Part shown: positions 1 to 15,489 of the stretch, in pieces
Layout of the letters: every line of letters starts with the position of its first letter
Numbering within the stretch: the stretch's first letter is position 1
DNA from: Glandiceps talaboti
Lineage: Eukaryota; Hemichordata; Enteropneusta; Spengelidae
Direction of reading: 5' to 3'
Length of the DNA stretch: 52,500 nt
Assembly (NCBI RefSeq): GCF_964340395.1
Contig: NC_135557.1
Span: 22,513,725 to 22,566,224 of the forward strand
Notes under the pieces: generated by a model
What the model was told of the DNA's origin: nothing
The model's database searches: none
What the model saw: the letters and a program-made list of their open reading frames with translations, nothing else
Program-made: the position numbers and the translations under genes

Positions 1-1185
1 GAGATAAGATAGACATCTGATGATCTGATCTGAGATATGATAGACATCTGATGATCTAATCTGGGATAAGATAGACAACTGATGATCTGGTCTGAGATAT
101 GATAGACATCTGATGATCTAATCTGAGATAAGATAGACATTTGATGATCTAATCTGAGATAAGATAGACATCTGATGATCTAATCTGAGATAAGATAGAC
201 ATCTGATGATCTGATCTGAGATAAGATAGACATCTGATGATCTGATCTGAGATAAGATAGACATCTGATGATCTAATGAGATAAGATAGACATCTGATGA
301 TCTAATGAGATAAGATAGACATCTGATGATCTGGTCTGAGATAAGATAGACATCTGATGATCTGGTCTGAGATAAGATAGACATCTGATGATCTGGTCTG
401 AGATAAGATAGACATCTGATGATCTAATCTGAGATAAGATAGACATCTGATGATCTAATCTGAGATAAGATAGACATCTGATGATCTAATCTGAGATAAG
501 ATAGACATCTGATGATCTGATCTGGGATAAGATAGACATCTGATGATCTAATGAGATAAGATAGACATCTGATGATCTGATCTGAGATAAGATAGACATC
601 TGATGATCTGATCTGAGATAAGATAGACATCTGATGATCTGATCTGAGATAAGATAGACATCTGATGATCTAATCTGAGATAAGATAGACATCTGATGAT
701 CTGATCTGATCTGAGATAAGATAGACATCTGATGATCTGATCTGAGATAAGATAGACATCTGATGATCTAATCTGAGATAAGATAGACATCTGATGATCT
801 GATCTGAGATAAGATAGACATCTGATGATCTGATCTGGTCTGAGATAAGATAGACATCTGATGATCTAATCTGAGATATGATAGACATCTGATGATCTGG
901 TCTAAGATAAGATAGACATCTGATGATCTAATCTGAGATAAGATAGACATCTGATGATCTGATCTGATCTGAGATAAGATAGACATCTGATGATCTGATC
1001 TGAGATAAGATAGACATCTGATGATCTGATCTGAGATAAGATAGACATCTGATGATCTGATCTGATCTGAGATAAGATAGACATCTGATGATCTGGTCTG
1101 AGATATGATAGACATCTGATGATCTGGTCTAAGATAAGATAGACATCTGATGATCTGGTCTAAGATAAGATAGACATTCAGAAGA
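1..1185. repeat. 31-bp minisatellite array (open at left edge)
   Basis: About 38 tandem copies of a unit built on GATAAGATAGACATCTGATG followed by ATCT plus a GATCT/AATCT/GGTCT junction. The usual unit is 31 bp; shorter units lack a CT at the junction, longer ones gain an extra GATCT. Because 31 is not a multiple of three, all minus-strand frames stay open for long stretches, which gives false ORFs. The array begins outside the window. Confidence 0.95.
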
Positions 1186-1420
1186 TACATTCGGAGATGA
1201 GATAGATTTCGATCTATTGGAATGAAATAGACGTCTGACGCTCTATTTTGAGAAAATATAGACACCTCATCATCTATTCTGAGTTGATATAGACACCAGA
1301 TCTATAATGAGATGAGGTTATAGAAGTCTGATGGTCTATTCAGGTGAAACAAATTTCCAATGATCTATTCTGAAACGTGATAGAATTATGTTGATCTATC
1401 CTGATATCTACGTCAGTCGA
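1186..1420. repeat. decayed edge of the 31-bp minisatellite
   Basis: Past about 1185 the unit is still recognisable (GATAGA, TCTGA, GATCTATTCTGA recur at roughly 30-bp steps) but each copy differs from the consensus, and similarity fades by about 1420. This is an old flank not touched by recent homogenisation. Confidence 0.75.
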
Positions 1421-1951
1421 TCTAAGTTTATTCAAAGTAGCATTACACATATACAACCTTCTAACTAATAATCTGTTTTTAAGTGATCTTTAGAGTGACA
1501 ATTGTTCCGTTTCAATTACCAAATAATTGACTCCCTGTGAAAAGACCGATTTCTACTTGGGGCCTTTTTAGTTCCGTTTCTACATTTCTGTGTCAATTGT
1601 CCGTGAATCCTAAATGTATATACATCATATTAATTTACGACGTCAATTTCCTTTTTCAATGCTATTCATTACCTAAAGAACTGTGATCCCTACAAATTCT
1701 TTACTGCATCGCTCGTCTCTATTGTTAAGTTAATTAATCTATATCATGTAATTGACTTACATTATCTTGTTGTTCTGTATAGTACCTTTTATCTAGCCAT
1801 AGTAGCAACAGTTAGACAATGGGTTTGTTGGTTGTCTTAGTAGCTAATCATTTTTTAGATGGAAAATGAGGTCGCGAGTCACAATATGCGTGTTATTTCA
1901 AATACTAAAGATACATTTTATTGAAAGATTCGTGTTCAAGTTTAATTTTCA
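1421..1951. other. AT-rich intergenic DNA
   Basis: No ORF, splice-framed exon or repeat structure that I can support. Confidence 0.6.
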
Positions 1952-1979
1952 GTGTGTGTATGTGTGCGTGTGTGTGTGT

Positions 1980-2059
<80 letters not shown>

Positions 2060-2060
2060 C
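1952..2060. repeat. compound (GT)n-(AG)n-G8 microsatellite
   Basis: A short GTGTGTATGTGTGCGTG tract passes into about 70 bp of nearly pure AG, ending in a run of eight G. ORFs on either strand here (Arg-Glu or Leu-Ser repeats) are artefacts. Confidence 0.95.
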
Positions 2061-4492
2061 GGTGGAAGATAATAAAGTGGAGAGAAGCAGACATACAGTG
2101 AGAGTGGGGGAAAGGGAGACGGCGAGAGTGAAAGGAGGGAGAGTGGGCATGCGTGTGTCGTGAGGAAAAAGTATTAACAATGACGAAAAGCTAAAAGAAA
2201 AAAAGACAAGTTTACTATGGGGTCCCTTATTTAAGGTTTTATCACTGTCTTCACCGCTTCCGAAATTGCGAGAAGTTTACCCTGTTATTCGAATTACGAA
2301 GATCTGGGCCAGTATTTCGTCAAACCTATAGAAACGTTAGGAAACGGGTGGACTGGATTTTTAAACGAGAAAATATATCGATGTATATTAATCACTTGAT
2401 CCACTCTCAGTTCTTCCTGTAAAAACAATTTCATGGATCAGACAGTTTCATTTAAATCAATTCCAGTTTTGAATTTTCTAGCACGCTTAATAATTATTTG
2501 CAGCTTCGCTGTTATTGCATACTCTCCGAGCCACAGCAGGCATGCGCAGTAAACTACAAGTATTGAAGTTGGATTTAATTGAAAAGCTAATTTAGGTGTG
2601 TTTAACGAGTTTGAAACATTTCCACTCGTTAGAATAGATAACCTACTGCTGGCTATTTTACCTGTCCGCTGCTGGTGGCACGATGTTTTATTCAAACACG
2701 ATCCAAAATAATATTGCTGCCATTTGGAAGCGGACAGTCTAGGCGAGTTGTTAAGATAATTGCGGTTACTTATAACTCATATAAACCTGTTGTGTCGATT
2801 ATTTACATTCTGATGTGAACCAAGGTTCGATCACTCACAGCTCTTGCTCTTTTGAAAGCTTTTTAATTTAGTTTTCATGACGTCATGCTGGGTTGTTGGG
2901 AGCACCGCTCCTTTGAGCCAAGCACGATTGAAAACGATTGGTGGCGGCAATACGGCAACCTATTATGAAAAGAAGGTCATGACACAGTCTGAATAAGTGT
3001 ACAATCTAAAGAATATTACGTTTTAGCGACTTGTTGCAGACGTCTGGATGTTAAATCATATATGCATCAATTTATATTATTACTCTAGATTCCAGTAAAA
3101 GCATGTAATCCCTCGGTGAATAGAGTGTTGATTTGCATTAATTGGTTATCATTATTCTACGAGGTAAAGTTTCCTGTCGTGTTTTTGCAATGTATGAATA
3201 TAATGTGTATAGAAACGATCAAGTAATTTAAACAGCGTGATGCTACACTACCCATTATTAATTTAATTTCATATTCCGATAGCCTTATTGCAATATATTT
3301 ATCAATATTGCCATAGCAGCTTTGTACGCAACACACATTGTTGCTTTCAAATGATTTTTATTTTGAAGGAAAATACCAAATGTTTACCTTCTCTGTTTTA
3401 TTACTGACTGTGTATACTACTAGGAAATCGTTACTCTTAAAATTCTATACCTAGACTCATTACATACGGTGTATTAATGTGATTGCCAAAGGTGAATTTG
3501 CCGAACCGCTACTTGTTATTTTGTGAGATCGAGAGGAGAGGAAGTGCGCCCTCAGAGGCACATTATTGACAACGCAATGATGGATTACTGTATGTATATG
3601 GTAGATTGGCACCAACCCAAATTGAGTGTATTGCTTATCATCAACAATGCTACAATGCTAGCAGAATCACACGCATGCGCATGATGTTATTTCCCTGACG
3701 CGTATCGTGTGATTGTCGCGATCGTCTGCTTTCTTTTTCTCGTTGCATTTCATGTCGTATACTGCGTACCTAGTCTGTTTCTCTATCTATCAACACATCA
3801 AAAGAAAACCATGTACATAGGGCTGAAAGTAACCTTTCTCGTGTTCAGCTTATCATTTTATCACTTCGACAAATTCAGAAATGAAACTAAAGATAGGCCA
3901 ATATTGTCCTCATTAAAAACCAAAAGGGAACTTACAATACTATGATCATCATAGCTCACTTTGCTCGTTTGCCAATTACATCTACAAAGTAACCAGAAAC
4001 GAAAGTTATTTACTTTTCGCTGCTAGATGGCGCTATCATCTGCCGATTAATGTGAAGCAAAAGCTTGAGATCTATATTTAAGACGTCATGACTCTTGCAA
4101 AAACACAAATGATAACTGTATTTCCTAAAAACCATCCACTTTGGGAGAAATATTTTAAACTTGTTTCAAGTTGGGATCTTTGGATATGACATTTACTTGT
4201 GGAGATCATGATCATGAATGGCCTTGCACATTCAATCTCAGACCACCAATTGGAGGGCGGTGGTCTAAGATTCAACTTGTAACAAGTCAGGCAGTTTACG
4301 TGTCTGTCAAGATCGAATTACCGGTCAATATCCAGGCTATCACATCCTATATGGTACCTGTGAATTAGACTGTGCTGAGATAGTCGGTGAATTTAAAATG
4401 CAAATAGTGCTTTCAGTTCGGCATTATATGATTTTACATGCAACTGTTGACAAATATATTTTCAATATGTATATTTATACTGTTCTTTTGTG
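2061..4492. other. intergenic, no gene seen
   Basis: AT-rich DNA without a supportable exon. A perfect CRE-type palindrome ATGACGTCAT lies at 2877-2886, and GCATGCGC (NRF1-like half matches) occurs near 2539 and 3673. Without a gene nearby these are only motif matches. Confidence 0.5.
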
Positions 4493-4711
4493 TCATATAA
4501 GCCCAGTGGGCTGGATGTGGCAACTCTTAAATTTATATGGTACATGTATTTGTGTCTTATAAGCCCAGTGGGCTGGATGTGGTAACTCTTTAATTTATAT
4601 GATACATGTATTTGTATTGAACAAAATGTTAACTTGGTAAGCCCACATAGGACACGTAAATAAAACAAACAAACAAACAAACAAACAAACAAACAAACAA
4701 ACAAACAAACA
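4493..4711 (+). repeat. two tandem ~62-bp units plus (CAAA)n tail, probable LINE/SINE 3' end
   Basis: Two near-identical units (about 4493-4554 and 4555-4616) each contain GCCC-AGT-GGGC followed by TGGATGTGG and AACTCTT. Then GTAAGCCCACATAGGACACG leads into a (CAAA)n tail from 4662. A short GC hairpin with a 3-nt loop shortly before a microsatellite tail is typical of CR1/L2-type 3' ends. No coding remnant is recognisable upstream. Confidence 0.5.
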
Positions 4712-4985
4712 CCATCAAAATTAAAAGTCAAATTCAAATATATTTCAAACTTAAACAAAGAATAGCCTGCGATCTGTCTAAAGTGTCTAATCGTTAGATT
4801 GTATTTTCAGTAAGGGTCAGTCACATAGTTTACAAAAAATATTTACTGTGTTTAGTTTGGAGATCAGACCAGTACTACAAATCAGTTATCTCACTTGTTA
4901 TTTACCTCAAGTCCTGTACTTGTAAAGAATAACTAGCCGTTGATTGTGAACAATTACCGGAGACCTAGTCACGTTCTAACACTTG

Positions 4986-6384
<1,399 letters not shown>

Positions 6385-6485
6385 AAATAAATAAATGAAT
6401 GAATGAATGAATGAATGAATGAATGAATGAATGAATTAATTAATTAATGAATTAACGAACGAACGAACAAACGGACGAAAGAACA
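6385..6485. repeat. compound (AATG)n/(AATT)n/(AACG)n microsatellite
   Basis: Tetranucleotide run that changes register from ATGA through TTAA to CGAA and CAAA, a mutational series of one founder tetramer. Confidence 0.9.
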
Positions 6486-7917
6486 AGCAAACAAACGATT
6501 ATATTTTAATCCTCAGTGAGTATCCCGCCTTCTGTATGTGCATTGTACATGCTGACTATTAGATTGTATGCTATAGGTTATGTATTTGCACACAATTAGT
6601 ATTTAAATAACACATTTCAGAAGGATTTTTTTTAGGAATACGACAAAATATGATCTGCGTCTGAATCCAGACTAGGGTCCAGTGTTAATTTACGAGAATA
6701 GTAGACATGTGTATCAGATGAACAATTAATATGCATGACTCCTAAGTGTTTATTACCTTCAGTTAAATCATTATAAATATTTCATGTTCATCTACTGCAT
6801 ATTCATATACACTGTAGCTATCTCTTCATGACAAAGTTGATAATGTTGTTCAAATATGGATAGATAATTTCAGATTTCACAGGCCACAACAAATGTGTGT
6901 GGCTATATACATATAAAAACGAAAATTCATTAGGTTGTGTGTGGTTACACTGAGTACAGGTCATCACATAATTTGGGTCAAGTAAGCTTTTATCTCGGAC
7001 AAAAAATGTTAGCCCAAATATGTTGGTAACGGTACACTGTGCTTATAGGTAGTATGGCTTTATGTACATAACACGATGTATTGTACTTGATACATGAATA
7101 ATATTGAATACCACAAACATAAGGTCACTGCCAAAGTACGATATGTAAATTGCGGCGTGTTCATATACGTAGTTGTCATTTTATTAACTTTCACTTTAGA
7201 GTGAATGAGTCATCGCCAAGCTACTAAACAAGCTTTCAAGAAATGCGTGCTGCAAAAAAAAAATCTACATTTCTAAAATAAGTATGTGTAAAGGATAATC
7301 AGAAGTGTGATTCTACGTTTTATTTGTGCCCACTCACATATTAACGACAGCCAATGTTGTGGGGCAATGATGGAATGGCGTGGTCTTGTGGCGTATATGG
7401 AATCAATGATTTCATTGATGGCATATCTTTGTGTGTACGCAAACTATTGTACACATGATAGAACGCCTCACAGGTATATTAAAGAAATGGTTTTGTATTC
7501 ACATTAAGAGGTATTGTAAGCAAAGGTGTGGTAAACGCGTCGAGCCTCTTAAAGAGGGAGACATCCTTTAAAGGTGTACTGGTGAAATTCTCGTTCTGTA
7601 TTTACCACTTGGAAACAAAGCACGTGACTATGGGATATGGTTAGGCATTTATTATGAATGTACTTACATCCTCCACCGTCAATTGAACCGGCTGACATAT
7701 CACCTATACTCATCAGTGGAACTGACTGGCGTATTTACTCTCCAAGGCAAGGCAAAACGACACCTGTCTTTCATTCATTCCTGATAAGACTACTTGGCAG
7801 TGTTTGCTTTAGTTACAACTCTGTTTAGCGTTGTGTCACTATATGTAGTTCGACTGATGACGAAGAAATTCGTTGATGAATTATATTCTGAAGTCGTGTC
7901 AGATATTGTAAATATTA

Positions 7918-7918
<1 letters not shown>
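6486..7918. other. intergenic, no gene seen
   Basis: Scattered ORFs up to 66 codons only; none resembles a known domain. Confidence 0.5.
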
Positions 7919-7967
<49 letters not shown>

Positions 7968-7988
7968 CTCTCAGTCTCTCTCTCTCTA
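7919..7988. repeat. (TC)n microsatellite
   Basis: About 70 bp of TC with two CAGTCTCTC interruptions near its right end. Confidence 0.95.
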
Positions 7989-8261
7989 TGAAAACTACGA
8001 TCTCAACAAAACTCAACTCTAAGCTTTGAAAACAAATCGAACTAGGTTACGCCTCCTCAGCGCAGATGGTTCCAAATGTCAATTTATTTGTAACCCCCCC
8101 CCCCCAATAAAAAATTGTGCATGGATTCAAAATGCATTTGTCCTCTAAATGGCATAGTAAGATACCAACTCCAAGTGTTGAATTACAGAAATTTTAGATA
8201 TCAACTTTATACATTTTGAAAGAAATACTTGTTTGCTGATAATAAATTAGGTCGTCACTGA

Positions 8262-8740
8262 ATGGACATACTCAAGGTACTCGTCTCAGATAATTTCCTG
8301 AGAATTGCATCTTGTAGAACAAGTAATATAAAACAAATTGATCGCATTAGTACAATTTGTGACCTCTGTGAGGTAGAGGATGCGTTTCATTTCTATTCCA
8401 CATTATATTTTAATCGCCTAAGTCAACCTATACAAAGTTTACAAAGATGAAGCTTTCAGAGATAATAATATAATGCAAACACTGACTGTTTTTCTGTTTC
8501 ATACATTTTCCTGAGAAAAGAAGCAGAAAATAATATTGAGCCTTCCATATTATATACGTTTATATTCTATATAAGATTTTATGATCTTGTATTCTGAGGC
8601 AATGGCCATGTATTCATAGTTACTGTACTTTATACATATATTTGTTTATTTGTTTATGTTTATTTATTTATCTATTCATATATATACATATATAATGTAT
8701 GTTTATGTACGTGCGCGTGTATGTATGTATAAAAATTATA

Positions 8741-8773
<33 letters not shown>

Positions 8774-8775
8774 AA
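8262..8775 (+). pseudogene. decayed 3' end of a non-LTR retrotransposon
   Basis: The frame at 8262-8450 contains ICDLCEVEDAFHF, matching the CxxC...ED-x-HF pattern of the zinc-binding segment found near the C-terminus of many LINE reverse transcriptases. It lies 15-20 residues after LRIASCRTSN, which fits the usual LRIExGR lead-in. A stop codon follows shortly after. About 150 bp downstream comes GAGGC-AAT-GGCC, another short GC hairpin with a 3-nt loop, then T-rich DNA and a (TATG)n tail from about 8690 to 8773. I infer a 5'-truncated LINE copy. It belongs to a family different from the intact element at 26-30 kb, which lacks this zinc segment. Confidence 0.5.
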
Positions 8776-11299
<2,524 letters not shown>

Positions 11300-11548
11300 A
11301 CAGACATTCTAGTTGCAGGAGTAACTACATATCTCGGCCACTGCAGTAACCACCAAAATTACAGACATTCTAGCTGCAGGAGTAACTACATATCTCGGTC
11401 ACTGCAGTAACCACCAAAATTACTGACATTCTAGATGCGATGCAGGAGTAACTACATATCTTGGCCACTGCAGTAACCACCAAAATTACAGACATTCTAG
11501 ATGCAGGAGTAACTACATATCTCGGCCACTGTAGTAAAAACCAGAATC
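11300..11548. repeat. four-copy 61-bp minisatellite
   Basis: Units start at 11300, 11361, 11422 and 11488. Each carries GACATTCTAG, GCAGGAGTAACTACATATCT and CACTGCAGTAACCACC. Unit 3 is 66 bp because GATGC is duplicated; unit 4 is diverged at its end. Confidence 0.93.
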
Positions 11549-11597
11549 ACATACTTTAATTAATGTATAGCTGCAAGAATTAACCCTCTCGGCTTTG

Positions 11598-11945
11598 TTG
11601 CTTTTTATATAGCGCTTTCCAACTTTGTCCTCAGTCAAAGCGCTTTACAATTATTACCCCATGCCGGGCGTGGATCTATAGCTGCACAAAGGCCGTTTAT
11701 ACTTCCTAAACTCCCAGGGGAGCATACAATCCATTGCAGCCTTTATAAGCGCATAGGATTAAAGCATTCACATTGCAACCTCTATTCTACCAGGTTCCCA
11801 ATTATACAGCTGGGTTGACTTAGACACAATCGTGGTTCAAATCTTGCCCAAGGATTTTAACCATTCAGAAACAAACGGCAACGACGGGGTTCAAACCTGT
11901 AACCTGCAGATTCCAAACCGGCCACTCTATCCATCGTGATTCCAT
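11598..11945 (-). mobile_element. tRNA-derived SINE, minus strand
   Basis: Read on the minus strand, the head (about 11945-11880) looks like a tRNA-derived RNA polymerase III promoter. TGGATAGAGTGG fits an A box, and GGTTTGAACCC about 35 nt further on fits a B box (GGTTCGANNCC). The body ends in two copies of an AAGCGCT motif, AAAGCGCTTTGA and then AAAGCGCTATATAAAAAGC, a 3' tail type widely shared by SINEs and L2-clade LINEs of fish and marine invertebrates. The whole is ~350 bp, a normal SINE length. No clear target-site duplication was found, so the copy is probably old. Confidence 0.75.
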
Positions 11946-12203
11946 ATATCGGTGTTCTCTAGCTCGTCATCAGTTACATTAAAGGTCAATGAATCAGACC
12001 AAATGAATATTTGACATATGGATTACGAGGTGTGATGCGAACTAAAGATCCAACGGAAGGTAGGAGTGTGTTCTACACATACCGTAGTACAGCTGGGACA
12101 ATATGTTATTTACTCATTTTTTTGTTGGTGTGATACTTTGCCTTCAAAAGTCGCTATGATGACGTCAGACTCGGTAGGAGAATGATGAAAACCAACATTG
12201 TGA

Positions 12204-12890
12204 GACAAACGTGTGTACATCGCTAGTCGTTTACCCCCTTGTAGAATAGATAGACAAACGTGTGTACATCGCTAGTCGTTTACCCCCTTGTAGAATAGAT
12301 AGACAAACGTGTGTACATCGCTAGTCGTTTACCCCCTTGTAGAATAGATAGACAAACGTGTGTACATCGCTAGTCGTTTACCCCCTTGTAGAATAGATAG
12401 ACAAACGTGTGTACATCGCTAGTCGTTTACCCCCTTGTAGAATAGATAAACAAACGTGTGTACATCGCTAGTCGTTTACCCCCTTGTAGAATAGATAGAC
12501 AAACGTGTGTACATCGCTAGTCGTTTACCCCCTTGTAGAATAGATAAACAAACGTGTGTACATCGCTAGTCGTTTACCCCCTTGTAGAATAGATAGACAA
12601 ACGTGTGTACATCGCTAGTCGTTTACCCCCTTGTAGAATAGATAGACAAACGTGTGTACATCGCTAGTCGTTTACCCCCTTGTAGAATAGATAGACAAAC
12701 GTGTGTACATCGCTAGTCGTTTACCCCCTTGTAGAATAGATAAACAAACGTGTGTACATCGCTAGTCGTTTACCCCCTTGTAGAATAGATAGACAAACGT
12801 GTGTACATCGCTAGTCGTTTACCCTTGTAGAATAGATAGACAAACGTGTGTACATCGCTAGTCGTTTACCCCCTTGTATAATAGATAGAC
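12204..12890. repeat. 49-bp minisatellite, 14 copies
   Basis: Units begin every 49 bp from 12204; unit 13 (12792) is 47 bp through loss of two C. Each unit contains GACAAACGTGTGTACATCGC and TAGTCGTTTACCCCC. Variation is almost nil: a G-to-A change (GATAGAC to GATAAAC) marks units 6, 8 and 12, and the last unit has TATAATA instead of TAGAATA. Confidence 0.97.
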
Positions 12891-13259
12891 TAGTACGTTG
12901 TTCAGCTCTCAATTCGGTAACTGTTTGATGTATGCATCCAACCTCAACGTATGTCGGCACGGGCAAAGACAACAATCTGCTAACACCTTTTAGCCAACGC
13001 CTTGTATAATCCGTGGTGCCTGTTCTAGCCAACGCCGTATTTTTGTTGTAGGCATACATACTGTACATCAGCAGATTTTCTATTAGTATGCCCTTTGTAT
13101 CAAACAGTGAGGGAAGCTTTACTACCTCAGTATTACTGGATATTTCCTACACGTCAAAAGTTTTTCAATTTAATGAATGTGCAGTCTGTAATATTACTAA
13201 GAAACCTTGGTAAATTTATATACAAAGCAATGTACTTAAGAGAGGAATTCTATTCCAGT
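12891..13259. other. intergenic, no gene seen
   Basis: Unique sequence between the 49-bp array and the element tail at 13.3 kb; no exon supported. Confidence 0.5.
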
Positions 13260-13399
13260 TAATGTCATTACACTCTTTCTGCTTGATGGTTTTTTGTTTG
13301 TTTGTTTGGTTTGTTTTTTTCCAAGTGACCAACACTTTCTGCTTGATGTTTTATATTATTTTTTGGTCACGTAGGCCTGTGGCCTGTAATGATAATAAA

Positions 13400-13450
<51 letters not shown>
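13260..13450 (+). mobile_element. LINE/SINE 3' fragment with (TTA)n tail
   Basis: An AGGCC-TGT-GGCCT hairpin at 13373-13385 is followed by GTAATGATAATAAAC and a (TTA)n run from 13401 to 13450. This matches the arrangement at the 3' end of CR1/L2-like elements. An internal imperfect repeat (CTTTCTGCTTGATG at about 13275 and 13336) lies just upstream. Left end not defined. Confidence 0.5.
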
Positions 13451-13700
13451 CAGCAGATTAAGTTGCTTTAGTACCATGCCAAATATGACATCAACGATGC
13501 CAATGTTACTAACGAATCAACTCAACCCTGACGTCATAGTCAGAGTATGATTTATTCATCTTGAAACATTAAAAATGTGTCATGTTATCATCTGAAATAA
13601 GTCAGTTAGTAATTTATCACGTGACTATGTAAATACAACCCTCAAGGTAAAAACAAACAAACAAACCTTTTAAACAAATGAAATACTTTTTTTGAAATAA

Positions 13701-14140
13701 GGAAACGTTTCGAGTATCGACAGCCAGTGTTGTTTAATAGAGAAACGTTTAGAGTATCGACAGCCAGTGTTGTTTAATAGGGAAACGTTTAGAGTATCGA
13801 CAGCCAGTGTTGTTTAATAGAGAAACGTTTAGAGTATCGACAGCCAGTGTTGTTTAATAGAGAAACGTTTAGAGTATCGACAGCCAGTGTTGTTTAATAG
13901 AGAAACGTTTAGAGTATCGACAGCCAGTGTTGTTTAATAGAGAAACGTTTAGAGTATCGACAGCCAGTGTTGTTTAATAGAGAAACGTTTAGAGTATCGA
14001 CAGCCAGTGTTGTTTAATAGGGAAACGTTTAGAGTATCGACAGCCAGTGTTGTTTAATAGAGAAACGTTTAGAGTATCGACAGCCAGTGTTGTTTAATAG
14101 AGAAACGTTTAGAGTATCGACAGCCAGTGTTGTTTAATGA
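13701..14140. repeat. 40-bp minisatellite, exactly 11 copies
   Basis: Eleven 40-bp units (440 bp), starting GGAAACGTTT or AGAAACGTTT and carrying GAGTATCGACAGCCAGTG and TTGTTTAATAG. Each unit holds the 8-bp palindrome AAACGTTT, except that the first has a C variant beside it. Only the first base (A/G) and a few edge positions vary. Confidence 0.97.
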
Positions 14141-15221
14141 ATCTATACATTTTTGAACGAAGTCTGATACTTGATTGTGATAACTTTCACTTTGAAACAA
14201 TTGTGAAATGTTAAAACTTTGACAGGTTGAATAAAAAAAGATTATTTTCCAACTAAGTCTTACGATAATTTAGAAATTAGCCAAAAGGTTAAAGACAAAG
14301 ATAATTTTCACAATTTTCTTACCAGAAACTTTAGGTTAAAAGGACTGATATTATTAAAAATATCCTTGGCACGAAAGGTGTATACATGGTCACGTGATGA
14401 CTACTACATATATAGTCACACTTTTTATTTTAAATGTCATGTTTGTGAAAAAATAACTGTGGAGTTTTGGGACAGGACACCACGCCCAGACAGAATTGGG
14501 GGACGACATAAACATTGTGCCATGCAACGGAAACTCCTGTACCAATCTCTAACATTCCGGAATTATAATACCAATAACCATTCCTTTAATTTAATTGACG
14601 AAATTTTCCTAGAATAAATTGATTTTGGTTTCTAAGTAATTCATAATACATTTATCTGCATATTATCAAATCTTTACTTCTTTCATTTGATATACTTGTT
14701 GTCGTCATGGCTTCTAGGGTCATCATTAAGGTCAGTCTAACTGTAAGTGGATTTCACAGCGTGTTATGTATCAGAGAGTTAGTCGTGTTTCCATAAACTT
14801 TAGAGATTATTTATATCAAATGGAATCGATATATATCACGATATATCATTTTTATATTCAAAATATAAACACTGTCTTGTACTTTGATGTGTTTGTATAT
14901 CGTTGAATTGTGTATTTACGGTTTAACCTGAAGTCGCGATTCAAAGAATCTGATGTGGACCGATAGAATGGGTAACCGTTCGTACAATCAGTAAACCGAC
15001 TTTTCTAAATGCTGTAACCACCATATGATGTGTGCTAACACTGTATTGATTCAATACCACTATATATTGAATCATGTTGTATCAATTGCTAGGAACAGAT
15101 TGTACTTACAAATGAAACCTCATTCGGTCCTCATCTCACACGCTTTAAAATATCACGCATGCGCATCAACTCAACCAATAAATGATCCATCATCTTGTAC
15201 GCTACTACGCTAGTGAGAAGT
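14141..15221. other. intergenic, upstream of LU gene 1
   Basis: No exon recognised; an 83-codon ORF at 14366-14617 has no family signature. A GCATGCGC motif lies near 15158. Confidence 0.5.
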
Positions 15222-15440
15222 GAAAGCCCGCCTAGCCGTCCTTATTTGAGCATATATATGTACAAATGAAATGCAAAGTTGTCTGTTTACCTAGCAACAA
15301 AGCATAAACAAAAGGTTGCTTAGCAACTTGATGTGCTGCCATATTATAACCTGATGTGTGTAAGATTTGGGCTAGTTACCAGCAGTCGTTTGTAAAGTCG
15401 ACATCGTTTTGTGTTCCACCGATTTACATCCATCCTAAAC
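15222..15440 (+). promoter_or_regulatory. conserved proximal promoter and 5' UTR of LU gene 1
   Basis: This block aligns along its length with 21682-21900 upstream of LU gene 2. Shared landmarks in order are CCCGCCTAGCC, GTTTACCT, an X-box-like site, CATATTATAA, AAAGTCGACA and CCATCCTAA before the ATG. Distance from CCCGCC to ATG is 214 bp here and 213 bp in gene 2. CATATTATAA could be a TATA-like element; the transcription start is not known. Confidence 0.65.
15315..15327 (+). promoter_or_regulatory. X-box (RFX) -like site, LU gene 1
   Basis: GTTGCTTAGCAAC is a perfect inverted repeat (GTTGCT-T-AGCAAC) close to the RFX consensus GTNRCC-N(0-3)-RGYAAC. Its last base is 114 bp from the ATG, the same distance as in the paralogue. 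Confidence 0.55.
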
Positions 15441-15489
15441 ATGAAGAGCTTTTTAATAATTTGCTGTCTTGCCGTGGCAGTGCAAAACA
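15441..15489 (+). CDS. LU gene 1, coding exon 1 (signal peptide)
   Basis: Encodes MKSFLIICCLAVAVQN plus one base; donor GTAAGT at 15490. The start is the only in-frame ATG before a hydrophobic leader and is conserved in the paralogue. Confidence 0.85.

Noticed and set aside
118-1265. Several minus-strand ORFs of repeated peptide
   Set aside because: They are the 31-bp minisatellite read in different frames, with shared repeat peptides and no start or splice context.
8092-8106. Poly-C run as a structural element
   Set aside because: Simple homopolymer of ~13 bases, with no second G/C tract to form a quadruplex.
11880-11945. Functional tRNA gene
   Set aside because: A- and B-box-like motifs are present, but no proper cloverleaf with acceptor stem; the sequence continues into a SINE body with an L2-type tail.
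12204-14140. CRISPR array
   Set aside because: Repeats are directly adjacent with no unique spacers, and the genome is eukaryotic.
14366-14617. Possible small gene (83 codons)
   Set aside because: No signal peptide, domain, splice partner or homologous feature near the LU genes.
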